Assembly: GCA_037447655.1 (NCBI GenBank)
Contig: JBBHKE010001246.1
Location: forward strand, 233,849 to 295,727
DNA length: 61,879 nucleotides
DNA from: Zygnema cylindricum
Taxonomy: Eukaryota; Streptophyta; Zygnematophyceae; Zygnematales; Zygnemataceae
Direction of reading: 5' to 3'
The position numbers and the translations under genes were made by a program. Positions 12,858 to 20,977 of this stretch are shown here, one piece after another; the first letter of the stretch is position 1; each line of letters opens with the position of its first letter. The notes beneath the pieces were generated by a model. That model did no database searches and was not told the DNA's origin. It was given only the letters and a program-made list of their open reading frames with translations.

Positions 12858-12869
12858 CTCCCCTTATTT
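12858..12869 (-). promoter_or_regulatory. Polypurine tract of element B
   Basis: Directly next to the 3' LTR, the minus strand reads AAATAAGGGGAG before TGTTGA. Elements A (GGATTAGGGGAG) and C (AATAATGGGAG) have the same tract at the same place, as expected for the plus-strand primer. A second long purine run (minus strand, about 12910-12960) lies inside the reading frame upstream. Confidence 0.8.
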
Positions 12870-12875
12870 TCTAGT

Positions 12876-14129
12876 CTATTTTCTTTCAACTTCCACAAAC
12901 AAGTAAACAAACACCCCCTCCCTTTTTTTTTTTTTTTTCTTTTTCCTTTTTCCTTTTCTTTTGATAAAACTTAAGTATTTAACATAATGCATTAAATGAA
13001 CTGAAATGATAATTGCATCACACATTTTATTTAACATCCCTTTTTCCATAAATCCGAGCAAAGATTTTATCCACTTCATCACTCTTTCATCCACACACAA
13101 ACCGATTTCCCTCTTGCGATCCAAACAAACAGCCCCATTTCCAATCTGCAACATACACCGAGATGCTAACGCTTTTACAGGTACATCTTCACAAGTGACG
13201 TCACACCAAGTAGTGATGTCAAATCCATCCACCCCCAAATATTCCCAAAAAACATTAGTCCCCACTAAGTTCCTCATAAGATCTACATCTTTCGTACTCA
13301 TATTTTTATCCATGATAATTACCCCATTTTCTGAACTTCCCTCACTCTCTCCCATGGAATTCTTTCCACTATTACTTTCTAATTTAATTCCCAATAAATA
13401 TTTCTTTTCTCCCCTATCCTTTGAAACCTCTTCGAGTTTCACTTCTGAAGTCTCCCTTTCCGACCAGTTTTCTGGTTCCCTATTATCTATTACATTATCC
13501 TGATTAATTTTATCTTTCCCGTTTTCACTTATGGATCCTAGAACTGACTTTCTCATTTCTAAGTCATACACTCTACACTCCTCGACATCCTCAACTACCT
13601 CCTCTCTCTTTACTTCCCTTATACCTCCAAAAGCACACTGTTGCCTTCGTGCAATTACTATGTGCTTTTCTTTCTTCCCCATACTACTAATCCGGAGAAG
13701 CTTTAAAATATCTTCATCCTCTTTCTCCTCTTCCCCTTCTTCCTCCTCATCCACATTCCAACTTCTAAGTTTTTCCAAACAAGGGCATTCCTCCATATAA
13801 TGACCCGGTTCCTTACAAAAGAAGCAAGCCCCATTTTTCAAAGCTCCCCTTTCTTTTCCTCTCCCTCTCTTTCCACCAAAGTTCCGATAAGGTTTACCTT
13901 TGTCTTTCTTTCTCTCATCACGCTTCCGCTCGTCACCACCGTTCCTCTCATCACGCTTCCGCTCGTCACCGCCGTTCCTCTCATCACGCTTCCGCCAATC
14001 ACCACCAGCGGAAAATGCATTGACCATGTCCTTTCCCCTACGAAGCTCCAAAGTGCTTTCTTCACAAGAATTATCCCCATGGTAAAGCTCCAAGTCCATG
14101 AGGAGCCATCCATTGCCTGCATACGACAA
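12876..14129 (-). CDS. Element B patchwork ORF: gag C-terminus, CCHC knuckle, IN/RT/RNase H remnants
   Basis: An open frame of 417 codons. In translation order it has the end of gag; three tandem 11-residue repeats of RKRDERNGGDE; a zinc knuckle CFFCKEPGHYMEEC (residues 102-115, C-X2-C-X4-H-X4-C); a piece like the protease approach of element C (CAFGGIRE against CALGAIRE); a piece of integrase C-terminus (EDVEECRVYDL against EDVKEYRVYDL); a piece near the RT end (ENGVIIMDKNMS against VVGGVMILDDQMS); and a worn RNase H stretch (ITTWCDVTCEDV against ITTWSDASYGDA) ending in a lysine-rich tail. The protease site, integrase DDE and RT YVDD are absent. These deletions left one frame open, which is unusual for a dead copy. 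A gag-like RNA-binding protein is possible; plain decay of a young copy is the alternative. The real product would begin in the upstream gag frame, one frameshift away. Confidence 0.75.
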   Translation of the reverse strand: MSYAGNGWLLMDLELYHGDNSCEESTLELRRGKDMVNAFSAGGDWRKRDERNGGDERKRDERNGGDERKRDERKKDKGKPYRNFGGKRGRGKERGALKNGACFFCKEPGHYMEECPCLEKLRSWNVDEEEEGEEEKEDEDILKLLRISSMGKKEKHIVIARRQQCAFGGIREVKREEVVEDVEECRVYDLEMRKSVLGSISENGKDKINQDNVIDNREPENWSERETSEVKLEEVSKDRGEKKYLLGIKLESNSGKNSMGESEGSSENGVIIMDKNMSTKDVDLMRNLVGTNVFWEYLGVDGFDITTWCDVTCEDVPVKALASRCMLQIGNGAVCLDRKREIGLCVDERVMKWIKSLLGFMEKGMLNKMCDAIIISVHLMHYVKYLSFIKRKGKRKKKKKKKREGVFVYLFVEVERK

Positions 14130-14818
14130 ATGATGTTTTCGTACTTATCTGGGAGTTTCATAAGTAGTGTATTAATCTTACTCTCCTCAGATTCTACATA
14201 TCCTGCACTAGTAAGCTCAATGTATAACGCAGCAATATCATTGCAAAACTCTATCATGCTACCACCTTTATAAACGTAGGCATCTATTTCTTGTTTTACT
14301 AATTGCTGCCTCTGAATAGTCTCACTCTTATAAATCTGAATTAATGCTTCCCATATCTTTGAAGCTTTGGTTAGACTTAAAAGAGTGATAGCTATCGACT
14401 TAGACACATATCTAAGTATGAGATGTTTTGCTATAGTGTTTTTGTATTCCCATATTTTTGTGTCATTTTCTTCAGTTTTAATCCCTACATGTGGTACCAT
14501 AGCTGAGAGCCTAGCTCCCCTCACCATAGGTGTCCCTTTTTCCTTCTCCCCTATTTCCCTATCCACGGAAAGAATTTTCATTTCACCTTCCGTTGCATCT
14601 GAGCTCCGGTTGATATTCTGGGCAGCCTCAAATGAATCTCCATAGTAAGCTCCTCCAAAGCTAGGTGGCGGACATCTCACTTGTCCCGAAACAATTCCCC
14701 ATAAGTGTTTCTCAAAAAGCAATCCCGCCATTGTAAACTCCGAATAGGTGAAGTCTGTTCCATCGAACATAGGCACCCTAGATGGTGGGCCCATAACCTC
14801 AAACTGTGAGACCTCCAT
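13838..14818 (-). CDS. gag: Element B gag (capsid/nucleocapsid), frameshifted near its end
   Basis: ATG at 14818 lies 20 nt inside the 5' LTR. The frame MEVSQFEVMGPPSRV crosses the LTR end and the primer-binding site, whose bases encode the residues VMGPP. Residues 15-45 hold the usual copia gag start (PMFDGTDFTYSEF, LWGIVSGQV); about 70 residues rich in Asp/Glu/Lys follow; then the UBN2-type gag core at about 122-235 (IWEYKNTIAKHLILRYVS, KLPDKYENI). Around residue 252 (near 14062) similarity moves to the other frame, which continues through the zinc knuckle, so a one-base indel is inferred there and the last ~70 residues of this frame are spurious. Expected role: assembly of the particle that packages element RNA in the cytoplasm. 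Confidence 0.8.
   Translation of the reverse strand: MEVSQFEVMGPPSRVPMFDGTDFTYSEFTMAGLLFEKHLWGIVSGQVRCPPPSFGGAYYGDSFEAAQNINRSSDATEGEMKILSVDREIGEKEKGTPMVRGARLSAMVPHVGIKTEENDTKIWEYKNTIAKHLILRYVSKSIAITLLSLTKASKIWEALIQIYKSETIQRQQLVKQEIDAYVYKGGSMIEFCNDIAALYIELTSAGYVESEESKINTLLMKLPDKYENIICRMQAMDGSSWTWSFTMGIILVKKALWSFVGERTWSMHFPLVVIGGSVMRGTAVTSGSVMRGTVVTSGSVMRERKTKVNLIGTLVEREGEEKKGEL
13912..14010 (-). repeat. 33-bp tandem repeats within element B gag
   Basis: Three 33-bp units (CATCACGCTTCCGCTCGTCA plus 13 bases, + strand) encode three 11-residue repeats of alternating basic and acidic residues just before the zinc knuckle. The 33-bp period keeps frame. Confidence 0.75.
14784..14798 (-). promoter_or_regulatory. 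Primer-binding site of element B, half-tRNA iMet type
   Basis: Minus-strand GGTTATGGGCCCACC starts at the base after the 5' LTR. It is the exact complement of the anticodon stem-loop of plant initiator tRNA-Met (GGUGGGCCCAUAACC in the tRNA). It does not resemble the usual plant copia PBS (TGGTATCAGAGC), which pairs with the tRNA 3' end. Priming from an internal site, as known for yeast Ty5 and Drosophila copia, is inferred. The site is also translated in gag. Confidence 0.85.
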
Positions 14819-16008
14819 TGGCCCTCAGAGTATGCACATCCAAAAGAAGCTAATCTAGATAGTGCCGACTCCAAGTTAATATAAATCCAAATGACTGACC
14901 CCTTGACAGTCACAATCCCAATATAGATTCACCCCTGTGAAATAACACTTTCTGTGTGGTTAGTTCCACCACAGAATGCAAAGTTAGAATATGAGATTTG
15001 GACACATTCACCCACTTTGACTTTCCCTTACAAATGCAGCCACCCTGGCAGATAAAAAGTCTGACCGACTACACCCCTAAATAGCATGGACTCTCTTAAG
15101 TCCGCAGCAAAAAGAATCACTGAAAATGGTCAAGTAAATTGATAGATATGGCTGGCCAAAGTTTGCCATTTATACAGAGTGCTCTCTGGGAGAGGCAGCT
15201 GCCTACCCAAAATTTTCTAAGTCTTATTCCCTCTCTAAAACTCTATCTACTGAAGTACGGCACCAATCAAATTACTGTATCGTACAGAAAAGTACAGGTG
15301 CCGGTGTACTTTCTGTACGGCCATTGTACGACATTGCCAAAATGTCGACACGTGTCAAATCAGGATTAGTTCCTGTAATCTCTGGAATTCGCGTAATCCA
15401 ATGTTATTACGCCACGTGTCATCTAACGTGGCAAAGACCGTAAAACGCCAAAAGTACATTTCCGTGATCGCGGCGCATATCACGGCCGTCCGATCAAAAC
15501 CGGCTATAATCCTAGCCGCTGAAATTCGACGCGCGGTATTCGTTTCGCTATCGAAACAAATGCGCGGTATTTGTTTCGCTATCGAAACAAATGCACGGTA
15601 TCCGTTCTGTCCACATACCGTACTTCGTACTAAATCAAATTGTATCTATGTACAAAGTATCTATTAGCCGTTAAACGGATTTATCTACATATAAAGATTT
15701 ATATATTTATCAAACCCTATATCTCGTAATATCTGTCCTAGACTTAACGGCTAGAGCTAACGGCGAATGCGGATTGACGGACAGCATGTACCAGGATCAA
15801 TTCCTGGGTCCGTCAACTAACTTTTGGTAAGTCTACCTAATTAACCCACTGTCTTCTCTAGAGAGCCTAGGCAGCCATGGCTCTAGCTCCCTATCCAGCA
15901 TTCAGTGACTACAACAAGTGTGGGGGCTTGGATAGGGGAGTTAGAGGCAGACCGCCTCAGCTCTTTTTCTATCCTAATACAGACCTAGAAAATACTCAAA
16001 TATCAACA
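14799..16008 (-). repeat. Element B LTR, right copy (5' LTR)
   Basis: 1210 bp, nearly identical to the left copy. Its inner end reads AGTTTGA in element sense against AGTTTCA in the left copy. It holds the palindromic 31-bp pair (15531-15592), TATA-like sequence (15697-15705) and hairpin (15774-15816), and the first 20 nt of gag (14818-14799). Confidence 0.9.
15774..15816. other. tRNA-like acceptor/T-arm hairpin in LTR B (right)
   Basis: Both stems of the left-LTR hairpin are intact: TTGACGGAC with GTCCGTCAA, and CCAGG with CCTGG around ATCAATT. The only change seen is in the unpaired bulge (AGCATGTA for GGCATGTA). Confidence 0.6.
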
Positions 16009-16095
16009 AAAGAGGTAGAATAAACTACCAACCATGTTTATAACCCAAGTTTTTGTTAACACTAACAACAATAGTTATAACAAACACTTTATATT
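16009..16095 (+). repeat. Short satellite remnant between elements B and C
   Basis: 87 bp of + orientation satellite (end of half B, start of half A). It begins with the right AAAGA duplication of element B and ends with the left ATATT duplication of element C. It shows that the two elements inserted independently, less than 90 bp apart, and are not nested. Confidence 0.93.
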
Positions 16096-17104
16096 TGCAA
16101 TTCTGTGTCCTCCATTGGTCTACAGAATACAGCAAGCCTCTAGATAGTATTTAACTAACCCACTTCAAGCCACAACCATTGCTGTTCAAAAAGCCACACT
16201 GACAATTTGACTTCACCTCTGTGCAGCCTGGACTCCCCTGAGTCCGTAGCAACAAGAATCACTGAAAACGGCCAATTAGCCGATAAGTTATGAGTCGGCA
16301 AAAATGCCAAGTTTATACAAACTCTCAAAGGGAGAGAGGTTCCTATCTACCAATATTCTCTAAGTCCTAAATCCCTCTCACAACCCCTATCTATTGAAGT
16401 ACGAACCAATTAGATCATTGTAGGGTACAGAAAAGTACTATGGCCGATGTACTTTCTGTACGGCCCATGTACGGCGACGTCATTAAGTGGACGCGTGTCC
16501 ACTTTTCACTTGTCCTTATGTTCGCGGGAATTCCTGCGACCAAATGTCATCCCTCCGCGTGGCGCCACGTCACACCACGTCCATAAACGCCAAAAGTGAC
16601 CATTCCGCGATCGCGGCATTGATGTACGCCGTTGGATTAGATTTAATATTAAATGTCCCCCGTCAAAACTAATGTCCGATTCATTTGTTTTCGTGCGAGA
16701 TAATGTTCGCATTGTATAATACTTGGTTACATGTTCGTCCGTTTGTAATTTCGTTAATTAAATTCATACACGTAACATTGTATAAATAATAATCAAACCT
16801 AATGTATCTCAACGGACTCCTACGACAGGCTGGTTAGAGCTAACAGCTAAGCCGTGCTCTGCCGGTCGGAGGTTCGAGTCTTGCCGGACTGAACCTTTTG
16901 TTGAGAGTGACATAAGTCACTCTTTAGCCCTGCCTGCTTAAGCTAGGAGAGCCATGTCTCAACCACCCTCTCTATCCCTAAGTGACTACGACAAGTATGG
17001 TTGGAAGGGAGAGGAGGCGGAGGCAGGCTGTTCGTCTTTTTCTTTTTCTTATTTGTACTAAATTCAGACCTAGAAAATACCAAATAAAACTACTAATTTC
17101 AACA
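16096..17104 (-). repeat. Element C LTR, left copy (3' LTR)
   Basis: 1009 bp. In element sense it starts TGTTGAAATTAG and ends AGAATTGCA. It shares landmarks with LTR B near both ends. It contains a tRNA-like segment (about 16821-16891) and palindromes such as GGACGCGTGTCC and GTGGCGCCAC. Confidence 0.92.
16821..16891 (+). other. tRNA-like sequence in LTR C (left)
   Basis: The + strand (antisense to the element) holds GGTTAGAGCTAACAGC, like a tRNA D arm, and 39 bp downstream GGTTCGAGTCT (16871-16881), matching the Pol III B box GGTTCGANTCC at 10 of 11 positions. The T stem GGAGG/CTTGC is mostly paired. There is no clean 7-bp acceptor stem or anticodon arm. Probably a tRNA-derived relic; the right LTR keeps it at 22170-22240. 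Confidence 0.45.
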
Positions 17105-17115
17105 CTCCCATTATT
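17105..17115 (-). promoter_or_regulatory. Polypurine tract of element C
   Basis: Minus-strand AATAATGGGAG directly precedes the 3' LTR (TGTTGA). Same position and G-rich end as in elements A and B. Confidence 0.75.
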
Positions 17116-17117
17116 TT

Positions 17118-17621
17118 CTAGTCTAATTTAAATTTCAGTTTTAATCCACACTTTTCCCTGCAATATTTACGCTTGGGAGAAGGCACTGGTTTTGTCATCA
17201 TATCAGCTACCATTTCCTCAGCAGATCTATATACAAGATTCACGATTTTATTCTCAACTTTTTCTCTTACAAAACTTAATCTTATGTCCATATGTTTAAC
17301 CTTAAAATGATGTTTTGGATTAGCTGCAATTGCAATGGCAGCTTGATTATCACAAAACACTTCATGCACTCCCTCCTTCATATACCCCAGTTCTTGCAGC
17401 AAGGACTTGACCCACATCAACTCTTTCACAGCAGAACAAGAGGCCATGTACTCAGCCTCTATAGTGGACTGAGCAACCATCTTTTGTTGCTTAATGTTCC
17501 AACAACATGCATCTTCTCCAACATACAACACATACCCAGAAGTGCATCTTCTCATAGGTGCATCCCCATAACTGGCATCACTCCAAGTGGTGATATTAGT
17601 GTGCTCCCTTCCCAAATGCAA
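17118..17621 (-). pseudogene. pol: Element C RNase H domain and polyprotein C-terminus
   Basis: 167 residues of copia RNase H. Carboxylates in place: D15 (TTWSDASYGD), E56 (IEAEYMA), D91 (VFCDNQAAIA). Other landmarks are SGYVLYVG, KHMDIRLSFVREKV and the end MVADMMTKPVPSPKRKYC, typical of copia polyprotein C-termini. The frame is closed upstream by a stop (E-L-stop-L-H-L), and another stop lies in the connection region near 17680. In a working element this domain removes the RNA strand during reverse transcription. Confidence 0.9.
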
Positions 17622-17781
17622 CTATAACTCTCTGGTTCCTACCAGATATCTCATGACTCTCTTGTCTGCCTCTCAGTCTCTCTTTCTAGGATCATTAAGA
17701 CTTCTACTGAGTACTCCAACTGCTGCCGCTATGTCCAGCCTGGTACAATTCAAAAAATAGATTAAACTTTCCACGACCTGT

Positions 17782-18981
17782 TTATAAGGGATAGACTTTA
17801 TAAATTCTCATAAATTCTTCAAGACTCATCTGATCATCTAAGATCATCACTCCTCCTACTACACTCCCATAACTTATTTTTTTCAAGTCCATGGGAGTGG
17901 TACAACTGTTAGCATTTTCCATCTGGAATTTCTCAAGCATATTACCTATTGCTTCATTGTGAGTGAATCTGAGAATCTTTTTCCCCCTATCTCTCTCCAT
18001 CTGAATCCACAAAATATATCTTGCCTCCCCTAAATCCTTCATATCAAATTTGCTTCCAAGATTTTTCTTTAACTTATCGTTTTTTTTCAAAGATTTACTC
18101 AACACAAGCAAATCATCCACATAAATTGCAATAAAAATTACACAATTCTCATCTTCAAACATATAGATAGAATAGTCAAAGCTGATACGGATATATCCTA
18201 GACCTGTAATAAACTCATCTAGTTTCATATTCCACTGTCGGGGAGCGTGCTTCAGTCCATATAAGGACTTTATGAATCTGCAAACTTTGCTCTCTTCTCC
18301 TTCTTCCACGAACCCCTCGGGTTGTCTCATAAAAATTTCCTCCTCTAACTCACCATTAAGAAAAACAGTCTTAATGTCCATCTGGTGAAATTCCATGTCT
18401 TCCGCTGCTGCGAGACTGAGGAGAATCCTTACTGAGGGGAACTGAACAACTGGAGCAAAGGTCTCCTCATAGTCAATTCCCTTCTTTTGGGTGAACCCCT
18501 TCGCTACCAATCGAGCCTTATATCTCTCAATGGTGTTATCTAGGTTCAGATTTAGTTTAAATACCCATTTACACCTAATAGATTTTATGTCTGGAGGGCA
18601 ATCTGCTAGTTCCCAAGTATTTGCTTCCATGATAGAAGCCATTTCATCATTTATGGCTCTAATCCATCTTTCTTTCTTTGGACTATTCATTGCCTCCGAG
18701 TAAGACTGAGGCTCATCTGGGTGAGATACCTTAGTTACCTTATGAGTAGCTTGTTTTTCTTGTATCCGTTTGCTGCTCCTCCTTCCTCCTTCAAACTTCA
18801 AAGCAGGAATAGATGGAAGTCTTGGATTTCTTCTTACTGTCTCATCGGCTCCCCTGTCCATGGAAGCCGGTTCTTGTCCCGCTTTTTCTATCTCCTCGAA
18901 GTCCATAGGAGTATGTGATGTTTCCGATGAGTCTCTTGTATCTTGGATCTCCCCTGAATATGCAATCACGGTTTCACTCAT
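17782..18981 (-). pseudogene. pol: Element C integrase tail and reverse transcriptase
   Basis: 399 residues. The first ~95 are the acidic spacer after integrase (GRRSSKRIQEKQ). RT starts near 105: ANTWELADCPPD, CKWVFKLNLN, ERYKARLVAKGFTQKKGIDY; catalytic D202 in HQMDIKTVFLNG; SLYGLKHAPRQW; catalytic YVDD at 287-290. RT sites are therefore intact. The frame breaks near 17800-17819, where the 10-bp ATAAATTCTC is tandemly repeated (second copy ATAAATTCTT). The expected continuation (YKQVVESLIYFLNCT) is visible in another frame. At the upstream end a one-base shift separates it from the integrase frame near 19025. Confidence 0.92.
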
Positions 18982-19021
18982 GTCCCTTTCGGGAACGACC
19001 GAGTTCTCCTCACTTTCGGAC

Positions 19022-19576
19022 TCAAATCTGATTATTCTTTGTATATTTTAAGGGGTCAAATGACTTCCATTCATCCATGAAAACTAAGTGTTTGACCAGA
19101 ATGATATCTTTCTTAGCTAAGTCATAGACTCTATATTCCTTAACATCCTCATCATATCCCACAAAGTATCCAGGTTTTCCTTTAGCATCTAGTTTCCAGT
19201 TTTTCCTATCTGTGTGAAGACTGTAAACTTGGCTACCGAATACTTGAAGGTGTGAGATATCTGGTTTCCTTCCAACCCATCTCTCATAAGGTGTTACTCC
19301 CTTTACAGCTGAGTTAAGGACTCTATTCTTAATGTAGTTGGCACAATTCATTGTTTCTGCCCAAAATCTCTTTCCTATTTTTTTGTCGGCCAACATACTG
19401 CGTACACCATCTTTTAGTGTTTGATTGAACCTCTCAGCTACCCCATTTTGTTCCGAGTTATATGGCACAGTTTTTTGGTGTTGTACTCCATTATCTCTCA
19501 GATATTCCTCAAACTGGTTAGAGGTATATTCCCCCCCATTATCACTCCTTATCCTCCTAATAGAGGTTTCATGCAA
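19022..19576 (-). pseudogene. pol: Element C integrase catalytic core (C-terminal part) and GKPGYF region
   Basis: 184 residues: second catalytic Asp at 12 (IRSDNGGEYTSN), catalytic Glu at 48 (YNSEQNGVAERFNQTLKD), then FWAETMNCANYIKNR, TPYERWVGRKPDISHLQVF, and the copia-specific KGKPGYFVGYDEDVKEYRVY. The preceding part of the core (first Asp in LVHTDIWGP, then DDWSRYSRV) lies at 19580-19800 in a frame broken by two stops. Integrase inserts the cDNA; the 5-bp duplications here are its product. Confidence 0.9.
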
Positions 19577-19807
19577 CTTCTCATTCTATGCTTTATAATC
19601 TTTGAAGTAAGTTGATGCTTCAGACTTTATTTTCAGAAATTAGACTCTAGAATACCTAGACCAGTCATCGATTATTCTCATGATAAACCTTTTTCCTCCA
19701 ACCGATGGTACTTTTGTAGGACCCCAAATATCTGTATGGACCAAATCTAACACTTTCTCACCTCTATATGTGGCGGCTTTGGGAAAGGGAAATCTATGAG
19801 CCTTACC
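19577..19807 (-). pseudogene. pol: Element C integrase core, first catalytic Asp, with in-frame stops
   Basis: By translation of the minus strand: GKAHRFPFPKAAT, VLDLVHTDIWGPTKVPSVGG, RIIDDWSRYSRV, stop, FLKIKSEASTYFKDYKA, stop. It joins the integrase N-terminal piece (19808-20209) to the rest of the core and holds the first catalytic Asp (HTDIWGP, about 19735). A stop right after the zinc-binding region (SGCA-stop-GKAH) separates it from that piece. Confidence 0.8.
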
Positions 19808-20209
19808 TTAAGCACAACCACTACAATCATCCATCATTTCATTATCCCCAAACTGAATGCCTTCTACTACCCCAAGCTTTTTCATTTCCCTCAACCTATC
19901 AAAATGCATATACACCAACCGCTTATGCCAAATCATCAACTTAGGAACACCAACATAGTAAGAATTCTTCTTTTCATTACTCAGGTTAAGCCTAAACATT
20001 CCTTGGCTACCCTTATATGCCGTGAAGTAAACTCCATCCCCATAGTTAGCTGTAAAGACTCCCTTTCGAGTGAAGGTATCAAATTCTTTGTCATCTAACA
20101 CAGACGAAGAGACAAGATTTTTACTTGGCTGAGGAATGTAGAGTGTATCTGAGAATGTAAGTATAGAAGTCTTACCCTCCACTAAGACTTTCAGATCTAC
20201 TGATCCCAC
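19808..20209 (-). pseudogene. pol: Element C protease C-terminus and integrase N-terminal zinc region
   Basis: 133 residues. The first ~50 continue the protease fold (LVGSVDLKV, LTFSDTLYIPQPSKNLVS). The integrase N-terminus follows: IWHKRLVYMHFDRLREMK, then DDCSGCA. Of the HHCC zinc ligands, the first His and both Cys are present. The second, normally His in RLGH, aligns with Tyr (RLVY), so the zinc site looks damaged. Confidence 0.85.
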
Positions 20210-20272
20210 TAGATCTGTTGTAACTACTCTCCCATCCCCATAGTCTATCTCTACAGTAGGGATTTTCCTTAA

Positions 20273-20467
20273 CTAAGTGAAGAGTTCTTTATCGCGACAC
20301 ATATGCATGGATGCACCTGAGTAGATAATCCATCCTTCCTGTGGAGCTTCCCGAATTGCTCCAAGGGCACACTTCTGTCTCAGAGGGATCTCCTTCTCCT
20401 CAAGACTCTCGTCAAGAAGAAGCTCCCCATCCTCCTCAGAGGACTCATCCTCGGTTTCTCCTGTCAC
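20273..20467 (-). pseudogene. pol: Element C protease N-terminal half with lost catalytic Asp
   Basis: 64 residues: an acidic linker, QKCALGAIREAPQEG, then WIIYSGASMHMC. Copia proteases have the active site D-S-G-A in W-x-x-D-S-G-A-S-x-H-M; here the Asp codon is TAC (Tyr). A stop follows at ELFT. This replacement alone should abolish polyprotein processing. Confidence 0.85.
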
Positions 20468-20680
20468 CTTTGTAACAACAAGTGTCTTTTTCTTTCCTCT
20501 GGAAGAACCCCCTCCACGGTTCTCTTAGAGCCTCAGCTCCGACAGCTTGACACAATTTGGGATGAAGTGTCCTGGCTTTTTGCAAAAATGACAAAGACCC
20601 TTTGGGGGCCTCGGTCCTCCAGGCTGATCTCTTTCCCCTTTGTACGGTTTCTTCGGGTCCTTCCCCCATCGGTCCCTTCA
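20468..20680 (-). pseudogene. gag: Element C gag nucleocapsid with CCHC zinc knuckle
   Basis: In the reading frame of gag the minus strand gives GPRPPKGLCHFCKKPGHFIP then NC: a C-X2-C-X4-H-X4-C knuckle at 20593-20552. A stop lies upstream (IQALAA-stop) and one downstream (LSELRL-stop). A different, meaningless frame is also open here and should not be annotated. The knuckle would bind element RNA. Confidence 0.8.
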
Positions 20681-20977
20681 TGCTGCTAGAGCTTGAATGC
20701 TCTTTCCTCCTCTCCTAATCTCCATTGTGTTTTCCTGCACAAGTATCATCCTGACCATTGTGTTCCATTTCCATGAACTATCAAGCATTTCTTGTACTTG
20801 ATACACTATGTTCTCGAACTCATCTGGTAACTTCATGATAAGAGTGTTAACTTTCATTTTCATTTTAGCTGTCCATCCGGCACTTTCCATCTCTATACAC
20901 AAACAAGAAAGTTCATTACAGTAATCTAACATCTTTCCTCCTTTGTAAGTGTAACTCACTAGCTTTTGCTCAGCCAA
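20678..20977 (-). pseudogene. gag: Element C gag core
   Basis: About 99 residues of UBN2-type gag: YTYKGGKMLDYCNELSCL, CIEMESAGW, TLIMKLPDEFENIVYQ, MLDSSWKWNTMVRMILVQE. They align with element B gag residues 180-260. The frame ends with a stop after IQALAA. Upstream gag sequence (ILKHLTQALATPHLH, ELWVRLVKIYRA) continues in frame after one stop near 21000. Confidence 0.85.

Larger units (their letters stand above)
11647..16008 (-). mobile_element. Element B: internally deleted Ty1/copia LTR retrotransposon
   Basis: A 4362-bp element in minus orientation, flanked by a perfect 5-bp duplication AAAGA (11642-11646 and 16009-16013). LTRs are 1211 bp (11647-12857) and 1210 bp (14799-16008), differing by only a few percent by eye. 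The internal region is only about 1.94 kb against about 4.2 kb for a full copia. It keeps the PBS, gag and CCHC knuckle, a polypurine tract, and short remnants of integrase, RT and RNase H. It is a close relative of element C by PBS, LTR landmarks and gag sequence. It lacks protease, integrase core and RT active site, so it could only move with help in trans. Confidence 0.92.

Noticed and set aside
12910-12960. Poly-T/poly-A run as a LINE or SINE tail
   Set aside because: It lies within element B just before the polypurine tract and in frame with the lysine-rich end of the ORF; no target duplication marks a separate insertion.
13006-14645. Open frames of 89-165 codons on the + strand across element B
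   Set aside because: They are antisense shadows of the gag/knuckle frames; the minus strand carries recognisable domains.
11988-15667. Two pairs of identical + strand frames (76 and 88 codons) at 11988/15139 and 12250/15401
   Set aside because: They lie in the two LTR copies of element B, and the pairs are identical or nearly so only because the LTRs are. No domain is recognisable.
16821-16891. A functional tRNA gene
   Set aside because: D-arm-like and B-box motifs exist, but no proper acceptor or anticodon arm can be drawn, and it sits in both LTRs of an element.
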